From the NCBI RefSeq assembly GCF_014651595.1, contig NZ_BMXE01000001.1:744001-808000 (forward strand): a DNA stretch of 64,000 nt. The letters are read 5' to 3'. The notes under the pieces are model-generated. The model saw only the letters and a list, made by a program, of their open reading frames with translations, was not told where the DNA came from and made no database searches. Each line of letters starts with the position of its first letter. Positions within the stretch are counted from its first letter, which is position 1. Made by a program: the position numbers and the translations under genes. This document shows, one piece after another, positions 26,468 to 35,415 of the stretch. The DNA comes from Pseudovibrio japonicus (GTDB taxonomy: Bacteria > Pseudomonadota > Alphaproteobacteria > Rhizobiales > Stappiaceae).

Positions 26468-27787
26468 TTAGTCCGCAGGCGTTTCCGTTGCTTCCACTTT
26501 CAGGCCAAAGCCTTCAAGGCCAACATAGTGGCGCTCACGCGATGCGATTACCCGGATAGAAGTTGCCCCCAGATCCTTTAGAATCTGCGCCCCAAGACCG
26601 ACTTCGCGCCAATCTTCCGACCGGCCTTGCGCTGACTCGTGCTGCTCATGTTCAGCAGCCTCCAGATTATCGCGATGGCGGTTGGACTTGCTTGCAACAC
26701 CTACCGCACCTTCGCGCAGGTAAACAATAATACCTCGGCCTCGTTCCGCAAAGTCTTCCATGATTGCTTCGAGAGGTTTGGTCTGACCAAAGACATCATC
26801 GAGAACATTTCCCAGATGCAGTCTGACAGGAATGTCCTGACCATCACGGATGTCTCCAAAGACCAGTGCCAGGTGGCTAACTTCGTCGAATGGAGTTGAG
26901 TACGCGATGGCCCGCGCCTTGCCTGCGGTTGTCTCCACGTCGAACTCGTCTATGCGGCTGACAAGGTTCTCGTGACGTTGGCGCCATGCGATGAGATCGG
27001 CCACGGACACCATTTTCAGGTTGTGCTCGTTTGCAAAAGCTTCGACCTGTTCGCCGCGTTTTACGGTGCCGTCGTCGTTCACCAGCTCACTGATGACGCC
27101 AACTTCCGGCAGCCCGGAGAGCTTGCACAGGTCAACAGCAGCTTCAGTGTGACCGGAGCGCATGAGGACACCGCCCTCTTTTGCTACCAGCGGGAAGATG
27201 TGGCCGGGACGCACGAAGTCAGCTGCCCCTGCGTTGGGGTTAGCAAGCCCGTGTACTGTAGCACAGCGCTGCTCAGCAGAAATGCCGGTGGTCAGGCCCG
27301 GTGCGTAATCAACGGAGACGGTGAATGCCGTTGCCAGTGGAGCGTCGTTGTTGGCGACCATTGGCTCAAGGTGAAGGCGCTTTGCTTCCTTGAGCGTCAT
27401 TGGAGCACAGACAATGCCGGAGGTGTGGCGGATGATGAATGCCATTTGCTCCGGGGTAATCATGCTGGCTGCAACAATAAGATCACCTTCGTTTTCGCGA
27501 TCATCATCGTCGGTTACAACAACCATCTCGCCGTTTTCGAAGGCACGCAGGGCTTCGGCAACTCTTGTTTGAGACACGACGTACTCCTTGTTTTCTTTTA
27601 AACCGAGAAAATCGTTAGGTGTCACCTTATGGTCCGTTGCTTCCGCGATTTTCTGGGCCATATCCCGAGAGATCCATGCGCTTGGGTCATTGCACAGCGC
27701 GGTTACAGATGCAGGAGACAGACCTGCACGCCGTGCAAATGCACTTCTGCTTTCACCAGAGCCTTCTAACCATTCGGTCAAGCGCAT
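26468..27787 (-). CDS. ribB: HTH-RibB-RibX: 3,4-dihydroxy-2-butanone 4-phosphate synthase with N-terminal HTH and degenerate RibA domain
   Basis: 439 residues in three parts. Residues 1-62 are a Cro/XRE-like helix-turn-helix (FARRAGLSPASVTALCND, ending in TPNDFLG). Residues 71-285 are RibB, with DDDDRENEGDL and RPGHIFPLVAKEGGVLMRSGHTEAAVDL, which makes the four-carbon riboflavin precursor from ribulose 5-phosphate. The last 150 residues align with GTP cyclohydrolase II but lack the Zn-binding CX2GDX3SXRCDC cysteines and the QEGRGIGL motif, as in RibBX proteins. A second ribosome site AAGGAG six bases before a GTG at 27577-27575 would start RibBX alone. No FMN riboswitch is visible upstream; two palindromes are. 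Confidence 0.88.
   Translation of the reverse strand: MRLTEWLEGSGESRSAFARRAGLSPASVTALCNDPSAWISRDMAQKIAEATDHKVTPNDFLGLKENKEYVVSQTRVAEALRAFENGEMVVVTDDDDRENEGDLIVAASMITPEQMAFIIRHTSGIVCAPMTLKEAKRLHLEPMVANNDAPLATAFTVSVDYAPGLTTGISAEQRCATVHGLANPNAGAADFVRPGHIFPLVAKEGGVLMRSGHTEAAVDLCKLSGLPEVGVISELVNDDGTVKRGEQVEAFANEHNLKMVSVADLIAWRQRHENLVSRIDEFDVETTAGKARAIAYSTPFDEVSHLALVFGDIRDGQDIPVRLHLGNVLDDVFGQTKPLEAIMEDFAERGRGIIVYLREGAVGVASKSNRHRDNLEAAEHEQHESAQGRSEDWREVGLGAQILKDLGATSIRVIASRERHYVGLEGFGLKVEATETPAD
27575..27589 (-). promoter_or_regulatory. Internal ribosome binding site and GTG start for a short RibB form
   Basis: On the minus strand, AAGGAG (complement 27589-27584), six bases, then GTG (27577-27575). 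It is in frame with the long form and falls at the junction between the HTH and RibB domains. It is stronger than the site in front of the long form. Confidence 0.75.
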
Positions 27788-27813
27788 ACTTCTTATTCCT
27801 CGGAGTCACAATT

Positions 27814-27851
27814 TTCAGTGATACTGAAATCATACTTTTCTGATCGGAAAT
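27814..27851. promoter_or_regulatory. Two tandem palindromes upstream of ribB (candidate autoregulatory operator)
   Basis: TTTCAGT-GAT-ACTGAAA (27814-27830) is a perfect dyad. TTTCTGATCGGAAA (27838-27851) is a near-perfect dyad sharing the outer TTTC/GAAA half-site pattern. Their centres are about 22 bp apart, two helical turns, and the first begins 26 bp before the long-form start codon. Confidence 0.6.
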
Positions 27852-27971
27852 CAAGAGGCAATCTGAGAAAAGGAGGCCTCTTTCTACCTAGGTTGTATTT
27901 ATGGGTGACATTGAGGTGAAAAAACGGTTCGTGGCTCAGAACCTGTTCGAAGTGTCCCGTGTTCCGCCCAA

Positions 27972-28002
27972 CAAAAAAGGCGCCGGGTAGACCAGCACCT
28001 TT
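27972..28002 (-). terminator. Intrinsic terminator after aroC
   Basis: On the minus strand AAGGTGCTGG, TCTA, CCCGGCGCCTT followed by a T-run. It separates aroC from ribB. Confidence 0.75.
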
Positions 28003-28034
28003 TCAATCCTAATAAATCTTGGAGGTCTACGAGC

Positions 28035-29126
28035 CTAGCGCTCCCCGGTCTGGCCTCTGTCACGCAGGACATGATCTGCCAGAACGCACGCCATCATAGC
28101 TTCGCCAACCGGTACCGCACGGATGCCGACGCATGGGTCGTGACGGCCCTTGGTCATCACATCCACCTCATCCCCACCGCGGGTGATGGATTTGCGCGGG
28201 GTCAGAATAGAAGAGGTTGGCTTTACAGCGAAGCGGACCACGAGCGGAGCCCCGGAAGAGATACCGCCCAACACGCCGCCGGCGTGGTTGGAGAGGAACT
28301 CGGGCTTGCCATCTTCTCCGATACGCATCTGATCAGCGTTGTCTTCTCCGCTCAATGAGGCTGCTTCAAAGCCGTTGCCGATCTCCACACCCTTGACTGC
28401 GTTGATAGACATCATGGCTGAAGCAAGGTCCTGATCCAGTTTGCCGTAGAGCGGTGCTCCCAGTCCAGCAGGAACGTGGTCGGCAACCACTTCGATTACC
28501 GCACCGATGGAAGAGCCTGCTTTGCGGATACCATCAAGGTACTCCTCATAGAACTTTGCTGCTTCAGCATCCGGGCAAAAGAACGGATTGTTGTGCACTT
28601 CGTTCCAATCCCAATTGTCGCGATTGATCTTGTGCGGTCCCATCTGCACCAATGCGGCACGGATCAGAATATTCGGGATGACTTTGCGTGCCAAACCACC
28701 GGCTGCAACGCGTGCAGCTGTTTCGCGTGCGGACGAACGACCGCCGCCGCGATAGTCACGAATGCCGTATTTTGCATCGTAGGAATAGTCTGCATGGCCT
28801 GGCCGGTAGCGCTCTTTGATCTCGGAGTAATCTTTGGAGCGCTGGTCGGTGTTTTCGATCATCAGCGAGACAGGCGTGCCGGTGGTGCGTTGCACGCCGT
28901 CTTCATCTGTCATCACACCAGAGAGGATTTTGACCTGATCCGGTTCGCGGCGCTGGGTCGTAAACTTGTTTTGCCCCGGCTTGCGCTGGTCCAGATACAC
29001 CTGAATCTCTTCTGCTGTAATTGGGAGAAGCGGCGGACAGCCATCGACGACGCAGCCAAGCGCCGGTCCATGGCTCTCGCCCCAAGTCGTTACGCGAAAC
29101 AGATGACCGAAGGTGTTGTGGGACAT
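28035..29126 (-). CDS. aroC: Chorismate synthase
   Basis: 363 residues, normal length. It catalyses the last shikimate-pathway step, EPSP to chorismate, using reduced FMN. Signatures: [32 protein letters not shown] at the start (GESHG motif), [20 protein letters not shown] in the middle, and [21 protein letters not shown] near the end. It is transcribed leftward and has its own terminator. Confidence 0.96.
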   Translation of the reverse strand: MSHNTFGHLFRVTTWGESHGPALGCVVDGCPPLLPITAEEIQVYLDQRKPGQNKFTTQRREPDQVKILSGVMTDEDGVQRTTGTPVSLMIENTDQRSKDYSEIKERYRPGHADYSYDAKYGIRDYRGGGRSSARETAARVAAGGLARKVIPNILIRAALVQMGPHKINRDNWDWNEVHNNPFFCPDAEAAKFYEEYLDGIRKAGSSIGAVIEVVADHVPAGLGAPLYGKLDQDLASAMMSINAVKGVEIGNGFEAASLSGEDNADQMRIGEDGKPEFLSNHAGGVLGGISSGAPLVVRFAVKPTSSILTPRKSITRGGDEVDVMTKGRHDPCVGIRAVPVGEAMMACVLADHVLRDRGQTGER

Positions 29127-29217
29127 GTTCTAATGGTTCACTTTTAGAGCATGAGCACGACCGCATTCGCCGACTCTTTTCAAGCGAACGGAGCGTACTC
29201 TGGGAGTTAAAGTGGTT

Positions 29218-29391
29218 TTAAGTGGGTTCTTGCAAGAGGTCAATTGAGAGGCTTGCAGCACTTGGGCCAATTTCCCAAAAGAACTCATGAATTTGGCAGT
29301 TACTGCCTAAATCAGGCCTGTAAATGGGATCCCAAGCATCAAAAATTGCGTGTAGTGACGCCCAATCTGCAGGTGCTCGCCTCGGGTACAT
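29218..29391 (-). CDS. Small ORF of 57 aa between a terminator and aroC
   Basis: A minus-strand frame of 57 codons from ATG 29391. The product has aromatic and acidic residues spaced like a folded protein (DWASLHAIFDAWDPIYRPDLG, then IHEFFWEIG) and ends SIDLLQEPT. There is no good ribosome site, and the start lies only 4 bases after the upstream gene's terminator hairpin. It may be a real small gene or the remnant of a longer one. Confidence 0.35.
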   Translation of the reverse strand: MYPRRAPADWASLHAIFDAWDPIYRPDLGSNCQIHEFFWEIGPSAASLSIDLLQEPT

Positions 29392-29394
29392 AGC

Positions 29395-29434
29395 AAAAGC
29401 CCGGACGACGTGGTTTCACGTGCCCGGGTTTTCT
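29395..29434. terminator. Terminator hairpin after the FabMG-like gene
   Basis: CCCGG...CACGT/ACGTG...CCGGG stem, followed by CTTTTGC on the minus strand and GGTTTTCTC on the plus strand. Confidence 0.7.
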
Positions 29435-29489
29435 CAATCAGTCAGACCTAAATGTAGTTTCACTCAGGTCAGGAATCTTTCTTGAAGGA

Positions 29490-30809
29490 TCAGGCGCTGT
29501 ATTCCTGAATAAGGCGTTTTGCAACCAGATCATGATCAAGCCACAGGACAGGACCTGTCGGCTCGCTTGCTTCACCAAAGATGAGCATTCCTGTTGCTGC
29601 AACAACGTGCTGGCTGAGCTCATCGCTGATCAGGGCAGAGCGATCATCGTGCAGCTCTACGATTTCCTGCGAGGTGCCAACAGTCTTGTCTACCTGCTCC
29701 GCAGAGTTTGGCATTGGCCAAGCCTGAAAGTCATAGAACGGCTGCATGGCCTCGCTGGTCTGATACTCGGTCACGGTTTGCAGGATATCGTCAAGAGAGG
29801 CTTCCGGCTTGAGCATGTCCTGACACTTCTGCCAGAGCGCATCAGCCCAGTCGCCGCCGCCTTCTTTCTTGAAAGCCTGCAACAGAGGCAAGAGGGACAG
29901 CTCGATTCCTGAGAACACGTCTGAAGAGTTGGTGCGGATTTCCGGGCAATTGAAGACCGTTGCCTTTACGCCTTCTTTCCAGGCATTTTCGGCATGTCTC
30001 TCCAGCTCCATTTTGGCGTAGCCCTGCGTGTAGTTGGTGTAGGTCTGCCAGCGATACTCATCCTCGATCAGGATGCGGGTGCCGTGATAGCCATAGGCAG
30101 TGTAGCGCACTTCGCCGCCCGCAGCTTCGATGCGGTCACGGAACGCTTTACTGGCCTCTAGCAGATGGCCAAAGCTGCTTGCAGTCACTTCCTCGAAGTT
30201 CTGCAAGATCAGTTTACCCAGATCGCTGTCGAGAAGAGATTGAGACGGCATGTACCGTGCACCGCGACCTTTATAGATGCGGTTTGCGATCGCCATGAAC
30301 ACTTTTGCACGCGGAATGCCACCAGCCATTGTGTGGGCGAAAAAGACATTCTTTCCCGCCGGGATCATAGCATCAATCTGTTCCATCACCTCGGACAGAG
30401 CATTCTTAAAGCGGGTAGAGCCAATTTCGCGGCAAGCTGCAACATGATCCCAATCGAGTTCATGCTCCTGCCAACCTTTGATGCTCATCTCGTTGACCAG
30501 ATCGGTCGGGGTTGCAGCACCTTCTGGCGCGTCAAGCTCAAAACCTGCACGGAGAGGCACGTTGATGATTTTGCCGCCCAGATTGGCTTCGGCTTCAGCG
30601 AGTTCTTCTGCGGTGAGCTTGCGTGGCTTATTGTTTTCGTCCGGACGACCGACAGTAATGCCGATCACAGTCATCCCGGCTGCCTTTGCCTGTTCGATCA
30701 GGCCGGTCGCATATCCGCGCCCAAAAAGTTCGCCGAAGAGTACGAAAACGTCGCCCTCGCCAAAAACGGTATTGCCACTGATTGCCTTAAGTGGTCGAGA
30801 CTTCGTCAT
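29490..30809 (-). CDS. Conserved protein, FabMG family (putative enoyl-ACP reductase-like)
   Basis: A 439-residue protein I associate, from its start (GNTVFGEGDVFVLFGELFGRGYATGLIEQAKAAG), with the FabMG enoyl-ACP reductase-like family; this is recognition from memory, not a clear motif match. The N-terminal part has a beta-alpha pattern with a Gly-rich turn suited to nucleotide binding, and HTMAGGIPRAKVFMAI in the middle is strongly patterned. The fabI gene is 1.2 kb away on the same strand, with a histidine phosphatase gene between. No signal peptide or membrane segment is present. Confidence 0.5.
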   Translation of the reverse strand: MTKSRPLKAISGNTVFGEGDVFVLFGELFGRGYATGLIEQAKAAGMTVIGITVGRPDENNKPRKLTAEELAEAEANLGGKIINVPLRAGFELDAPEGAATPTDLVNEMSIKGWQEHELDWDHVAACREIGSTRFKNALSEVMEQIDAMIPAGKNVFFAHTMAGGIPRAKVFMAIANRIYKGRGARYMPSQSLLDSDLGKLILQNFEEVTASSFGHLLEASKAFRDRIEAAGGEVRYTAYGYHGTRILIEDEYRWQTYTNYTQGYAKMELERHAENAWKEGVKATVFNCPEIRTNSSDVFSGIELSLLPLLQAFKKEGGGDWADALWQKCQDMLKPEASLDDILQTVTEYQTSEAMQPFYDFQAWPMPNSAEQVDKTVGTSQEIVELHDDRSALISDELSQHVVAATGMLIFGEASEPTGPVLWLDHDLVAKRLIQEYSA

Positions 30810-31212
30810 CCAGATCTTCCAAAAAGTTTATGTGGTTCGAGATTTGATAGTTGAGTGCCAAACGCTTGGGGCCTGACAGCAACGAGGTACAAATAAGTTC
30901 CGCAGTCTTTTAGCGGACCTTTTCGCAGATGGCAGTAAGAGACTTCAAAATATCGTCGACTGCCAGTGTTTTCCTATTCACTTTGTGTGTCAGATTGCAT
31001 CACTGCCGCAAAAAAGTGACCCAAATCTTAATGGGAAAATGCGAAGTGAGCCCCCACCCCAGAAGCGTTGTCCAGCGAAGGATATTAACCATTCAGCATC
31101 GGCAGGTGGAACAGCCCCCCCTTTCGAACTTCATGTATTCACTCACTATTTAAGGGGTGAATTGAACGTATCTTTCCCATTCGTTCTCATCGGATCCGCT
31201 GAGCGTTGAGCT
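30810..31212. other. Intergenic region, no gene recognised
   Basis: This 403-bp gap contains promoter space for the gene to its left and a small hairpin TCCGC/GCGGA (30899-30917) followed by CCTTTT. Short ORFs here have poor composition and I do not accept them. An ATTCAC/GTGAAT dyad lies near 31137-31162. Confidence 0.4.
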
Positions 31213-31839
31213 TCAGACCCACGCTTCAGAACCGTCGCGCCAGAGCAGGAACTTGTCTTGCGGGGTGTCCAGGTCAGGAACTTCTGCCGGTGCATATCCA
31301 CAGAGCAATCCACGCAGGACACGCATGACCACACCATGAGCGACGATGATCATCGGGTCTTGTTGCTCGGCCATCCATTGGGCAACGCGTTCAGAGACCA
31401 TCTTGTAGCTTTCGCCGCCGGGGTGGACATACCCCCATTTGTCTTCGCGGCGCATGCGGACGACTTCCGGGCGATCGACCTTCATTTCAGGAACGGTCAT
31501 TCCTTCCACCTCACCGAAGGTGATTTCGCGAAGTCTTTCGTCCACTTTGTATTCGTCAGGCACCAGGCCCATTTCCTTGCGCAGGATCTCCATGGTTTCG
31601 CGCGCGCGGACCATGGGAGAACTGACAAAGACAAAGTCATCTGAGGTTTTGCCCAGATCAACCAGGAAGTCCTTCATGACCATGCCATTGCGGCGGGCCT
31701 GACTGCGGCCTGTTTCGTTGAGCGGGATGTCCTGACCGCCTTGCATACGACCAACCAGATTCCAGTCGGTTTGTCCGTGACGCACGTAGAGCAGCGGGGT
31801 TGGCATAGTCTTCGCGAGGGGCATCAACGAACCTGTCAT
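31213..31839 (-). CDS. Histidine phosphatase family protein (phosphoglycerate mutase-like)
   Basis: A 208-residue branch-1 histidine phosphatase. The RHG motif is in LLYVRHGQTDWN, followed by SPMVRARETMEIL with the second Arg, the catalytic Glu in REITFGEVEG, and the C-terminal His in IVAHGVVMRVLRG. It acts on an unidentified cytoplasmic phosphomonoester. The start may be internal (MPTPLLYVRHG), since no strong ribosome site marks the first ATG. Confidence 0.88.
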   Translation of the reverse strand: MTGSLMPLAKTMPTPLLYVRHGQTDWNLVGRMQGGQDIPLNETGRSQARRNGMVMKDFLVDLGKTSDDFVFVSSPMVRARETMEILRKEMGLVPDEYKVDERLREITFGEVEGMTVPEMKVDRPEVVRMRREDKWGYVHPGGESYKMVSERVAQWMAEQQDPMIIVAHGVVMRVLRGLLCGYAPAEVPDLDTPQDKFLLWRDGSEAWV

Positions 31840-31987
31840 TCCAGAGGGCCTTTGGCGTTAGTATTATCGGGTTCCGATTTGTAGCGGCTTCTTAGAAGGT
31901 ACTTGTGTCATACTTCGTTAGAAGGCAACAGTTATACACACTTTCTTAAGCACAATGAGACGTGCCCTTAGTTATACCGCTGATACG

Positions 31988-32015
31988 AAAAAGGCGCTTC
32001 ATGGAGCGCCTTTTT
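31988..32015. terminator. Bidirectional terminator after fabI
   Basis: AAAAAGGCGCT/AGCGCCTTTTT stem with a six-base loop, a perfect symmetrical terminator. Confidence 0.88.
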
Positions 32016-32074
32016 GTCAACTTGTTCTGCTGTTGCTTTTGCGCCTGTTCCTTTTCGGGGCGCGAAGCAACAGT

Positions 32075-32887
32075 TTAGACGACAGAGATATCCGGTGCAT
32101 CAACCGCCTTCATTCCCACTACATGGTAGCCACTGTCAACGTGGTGCGTCTCACCTGTAACAGAGCGGGACAGGTCGGATGCCAGGTACAAAGCAGAGTT
32201 TCCAACATCATCAATGCTTACGGTCTCACGCAGGGGTGCGTTGTACTCGTTCCACTTGAGGATGTAACGGAAGTCGCCGATACCTGCGGCAGCCAGCGTC
32301 TTGATCGGCCCTGCGGAAATCGCGTTGACGCGGATTTTCTTCGGGCCCAGATCGACTGCCAGATACTTAACACTTGCTTCCAGTGCAGCTTTTGCAACGC
32401 CCATGACGTTGTAGTTTGGCATTACCTTTTCGGCACCGTAGTAGGTGAGCGTAATAACGGAACCACCGTCAGTCATCAGCTTCTCCGCGCGGCGCGTAAC
32501 TGATGCAAGCGAGTAGCAGGAAATCTGCATTGTCTTGGCGAAGTTCTCAGGGCTGGTGTCCACATAACGACCAGTCAGCTCTTCTTTGTCGGAGAACGCA
32601 ACTGCGTGCACTACAAAGTCGATCTTACCCCATTTTTGCTCCAAAACCTCAAATGCTGCATCGATGCTTGCTTCGTCAGTAACGTCACAATCACCTACAA
32701 CAATTGCGTCGAGCTTTTCTGCCAATGGTTCAACGCGCTTCTTCAGCGCTTCACCCTGATAAGTCAGCGCAATTTCAGCTCCGGCATCGTGTAGTGCTGT
32801 CGCAATACCCCAAGCGATGGACCGATTATTGGCCAGTCCCATAATGAGACCACGTTTACCGGCCATCAATCCTTGCGCTTCTGCCAT
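32075..32887 (-). CDS. fabI: Enoyl-[acyl-carrier-protein] reductase (NADH)
   Basis: A 270-residue FabI reducing trans-2-enoyl-ACP in fatty-acid elongation. The N-terminal GLIMGLANNRSIAWGIA is the FabI cofactor motif, the active-site Tyr-x6-Lys is in TYYGAEKVMPNYNVMGVAKAAL, and KTLAAAGIGDF is the substrate loop. The ATG at 32887 has AGGAG six bases upstream. The target residues of triclosan-type inhibitors are in the usual positions by eye. Confidence 0.95.
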   Translation of the reverse strand: MAEAQGLMAGKRGLIMGLANNRSIAWGIATALHDAGAEIALTYQGEALKKRVEPLAEKLDAIVVGDCDVTDEASIDAAFEVLEQKWGKIDFVVHAVAFSDKEELTGRYVDTSPENFAKTMQISCYSLASVTRRAEKLMTDGGSVITLTYYGAEKVMPNYNVMGVAKAALEASVKYLAVDLGPKKIRVNAISAGPIKTLAAAGIGDFRYILKWNEYNAPLRETVSIDDVGNSALYLASDLSRSVTGETHHVDSGYHVVGMKAVDAPDISVV

Positions 32888-33061
32888 GTTTTTCTCCTGA
32901 GTGAATATCACTTGATTTAGTGAACAGATTTAAGGTGCTATGGCACACTGTTCACTTGGCTTCAAGCCGTCGAAAAAAGTCCAATCCAACATGGACGTGT
33001 TATTGCGCCCCCATTATCTGATAGTAAGAACCAGATCAACTTCCAACACTGCGATTGAAAA

Positions 33062-34474
33062 ATGACTGTTCCAAATTTGGTGAGTGCGTTTCAGAGGATT
33101 ATCGGGGACGCAAATGTGCTTGTCGGCGACGATGACAAGGCCCCTTTTCTCGTTGAGTGGCGAGACAAATTCAGAGGCGCCACACCCATGGTGTTGCGGC
33201 CTGGTTCAACCTACGAAGTTGCAGAGTGTGTCAAGCTTGCGGCACAGCATGATCTGAAGGTGGTTCCACAGGGCGGCAACACCGGTCTTGTCGGGGGGCA
33301 GATTCCCAATCCGGATGGTAGCGAAATCGTGCTATCCCTTTCCAGATTAAACAAAATTCGCCACGTCGATGCGGAAGGCTATACGATGGTAGCGGATGCG
33401 GGCATCACATTGCAGGCCATCCATGACGCAGCTGAAAAGCATGGCCGACTGTTTCCGTTAACACTTGCCTCGCAGGGCTCCTGTGAGATCGGCGGCAACA
33501 TTGCAACCAATGCCGGTGGAACCGCGGTCCTGTCTTACGGCAACACGCGCGACCTCGTTCTCGGGCTTGAGGTAGTGCTTGCAAACGGTGAGATCTGGGA
33601 AGGGCTTCGGACCCTGCGCAAAGACAACACCGGTTACGATTTGAAACAAATATTTATCGGCTCAGAGGGCACATTGGGGATCATTACGGGTGCCAGCCTC
33701 AAGTTATACCCAGCTCCGGCGTCGGTCGAGGTTGCTCTTGTTGCCCTAGATTCGCCTGCCAAGGCACTCTCACTGTTTTCATTGGCGAAAAGCCACGCAG
33801 GGAACATGCTTACCGGTTTTGAATTGATGCCGGAAACCGGCATGCAGTTCGTCTGTGAGCACATGGAGCAATCACGTTATCCGTTTGAGGCACAGCATCC
33901 TTGGTATGTGCTCATGGAGATCTCGGCGGGTACCAAAGACATCGATATTACCAAGCTCACAGAGACGATCTTTACGGAGGCGTTCGAGGCGGATCTGCTG
34001 CGTGATGGGCTACTGGCTCAGAGCAAAGCGCAGGCTGCTGACTTCTGGCGACTGCGTCACGCGCTTTCTGAGGCGCAGAAGTTTGAGGGTGGGTCCATCA
34101 AGCATGATGTGTCCGTACCAGTGGCGAAGGTGCCTGCATTTCTTGAGGAAGCTATTGCCGCCGTCAAAGAGGCTGTGCCGGGGTGTCGTCCAGTGCCATT
34201 CGGGCACATGGGAGATGGCAATATCCACTTTAACATCACCCAGCCTAAAGATGCTGATAAGGCCGAGTACCTTGCCAAGTGGGATGAAGTGAACCGCGTG
34301 GTGCACGGCATTGTTGCCAGCTACAATGGCTCCATTTCTGCAGAGCACGGCATTGGCATCCTGAAGCGGGATTTACTGGCGGAAGTGAAGAGCGCCACTG
34401 AGATGCATATGATGCGCTCCATTAAAGCCGCACTTGATCCGACCAACATGTTCAATCCGGGCCGCATTCTCTAA
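33062..34474 (+). CDS. FAD-linked oxidase (D-2-hydroxyacid/D-2-hydroxyglutarate dehydrogenase type)
   Basis: 470 residues. The FAD_binding_4 domain contains VVPQGGNTGLVGGQ and GSCEIGGNIATNAGG; the C-terminal oxidase domain contains PFGHMGDGNIHFN (metal/substrate His) and SAEHGIGILKRD. This is the GlcD/D2HGDH/D-lactate dehydrogenase group, oxidising a D-2-hydroxy acid and passing electrons to ETF or quinone. The exact substrate is not readable. It is monocistronic. Confidence 0.9.
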   Translation: MTVPNLVSAFQRIIGDANVLVGDDDKAPFLVEWRDKFRGATPMVLRPGSTYEVAECVKLAAQHDLKVVPQGGNTGLVGGQIPNPDGSEIVLSLSRLNKIRHVDAEGYTMVADAGITLQAIHDAAEKHGRLFPLTLASQGSCEIGGNIATNAGGTAVLSYGNTRDLVLGLEVVLANGEIWEGLRTLRKDNTGYDLKQIFIGSEGTLGIITGASLKLYPAPASVEVALVALDSPAKALSLFSLAKSHAGNMLTGFELMPETGMQFVCEHMEQSRYPFEAQHPWYVLMEISAGTKDIDITKLTETIFTEAFEADLLRDGLLAQSKAQAADFWRLRHALSEAQKFEGGSIKHDVSVPVAKVPAFLEEAIAAVKEAVPGCRPVPFGHMGDGNIHFNITQPKDADKAEYLAKWDEVNRVVHGIVASYNGSISAEHGIGILKRDLLAEVKSATEMHMMRSIKAALDPTNMFNPGRIL

Positions 34475-34488
34475 CCACATAGCGTCGG

Positions 34489-34516
34489 GTGCTCCCCAAG
34501 CTTGCAGGAGCACCTA
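34489..34516. terminator. Hairpin between convergent genes
   Basis: GGTGCTCC/GGAGCACC with an 11-base loop between the FAD oxidase and HMCES-type genes; no T-run, so function as a terminator is uncertain. Confidence 0.45.
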
Positions 34517-34560
34517 CCTTGCATCCGCGATCTTTACAAACACACCCGCCGAGAAAACGG

Positions 34561-35328
34561 CTAGAATAAATCCATCTGCCCGTTGTCTTTTGAAGAGCTG
34601 TTTGCAGCTTTCTTGCGCGGTTTTGGCTCTGCGGCTTCCCGGGTTGGTTGGGCGGGCATTGGAATAACTTCCCGGTCCCACAAAGACGGGTCATCATTTG
34701 CAACGCTGTTCACGCGAGTCGAGACGGGCGTTGCGACCAACAGATCATTATCGGCCGGTTGCAGAAGCTTTACGGCATCGCGGGCCATGATCGTGCCGGT
34801 GTTCAGCCAGTCGCTGAATTGCTCCGAAGCAAGGATTGCAGGCATACGGTGATGAATTGGTTTCATCGTGCTGTTAGCTTCGACGGTGATCACCGCAGCA
34901 GTATCAATATCCCCACCTTCCGGATGGGAGTAGGTTTCCCACAGGCCAGCGAAGGCCAGAAGGCGTCCATCAGCCGGGGCAACCCAATAGGGCTGCTTTG
35001 CCGCACCTTTGCGTTGCCACTCATAAAAACCATTTGCGGGGATGAGACATCTACGGTGGCGAACGGCTGCCCGAAACGAGGGCTTTTGCTCAAGAGTTTC
35101 GGCTCTTGCATTAAGCAAAAGCGTAAAACTGGCTGGGTCTTTGACCCATGAGGGCACCAGCCCCCATCGGGCTAACCCAAAGTGGCGCCCGCCATTTCCG
35201 TGCTTTACGAGTGCAATAGGCTGAGTCGGTGCTATGTTGTATCTCGGTGGAAAATTCGGTTGCTCGACGTAATCAAACAACGCTTTGACTTCTTCCGGAG
35301 ACGCTGACAGGCTATATCTACCACACAT
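34561..35328 (-). CDS. SOS response-associated peptidase / abasic-site shield protein (YedK/HMCES)
   Basis: 255 residues beginning MCGRYSLS, with the catalytic Cys2 exposed after Met removal. PPRYNIAPTQP, the RWGLVPSW segment, NARAET and RCLIPANGFYEW are the diagnostic SRAP motifs, and HHRMPAIL carries the active-site His. The protein crosslinks to abasic sites in single-stranded DNA through Cys2. The C-terminal 30 residues are basic (PRKKAANSSSKDN). Confidence 0.94.
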   Translation of the reverse strand: MCGRYSLSASPEEVKALFDYVEQPNFPPRYNIAPTQPIALVKHGNGGRHFGLARWGLVPSWVKDPASFTLLLNARAETLEQKPSFRAAVRHRRCLIPANGFYEWQRKGAAKQPYWVAPADGRLLAFAGLWETYSHPEGGDIDTAAVITVEANSTMKPIHHRMPAILASEQFSDWLNTGTIMARDAVKLLQPADNDLLVATPVSTRVNSVANDDPSLWDREVIPMPAQPTREAAEPKPRKKAANSSSKDNGQMDLF

Positions 35329-35415
35329 GCAGATTACTCTGTTCGCATTTTTAGTAAAGTTGCAACCAATCGAGAGATAGGTTCCGAACTAGAGATAAGA
35401 AGCTGGGAGGGCACA

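Noticed and set aside
27788-28034. FMN riboswitch in front of ribB
   Set aside because: None of the conserved RFN element blocks is visible; only palindromes, a GC hairpin and the aroC terminator are found.
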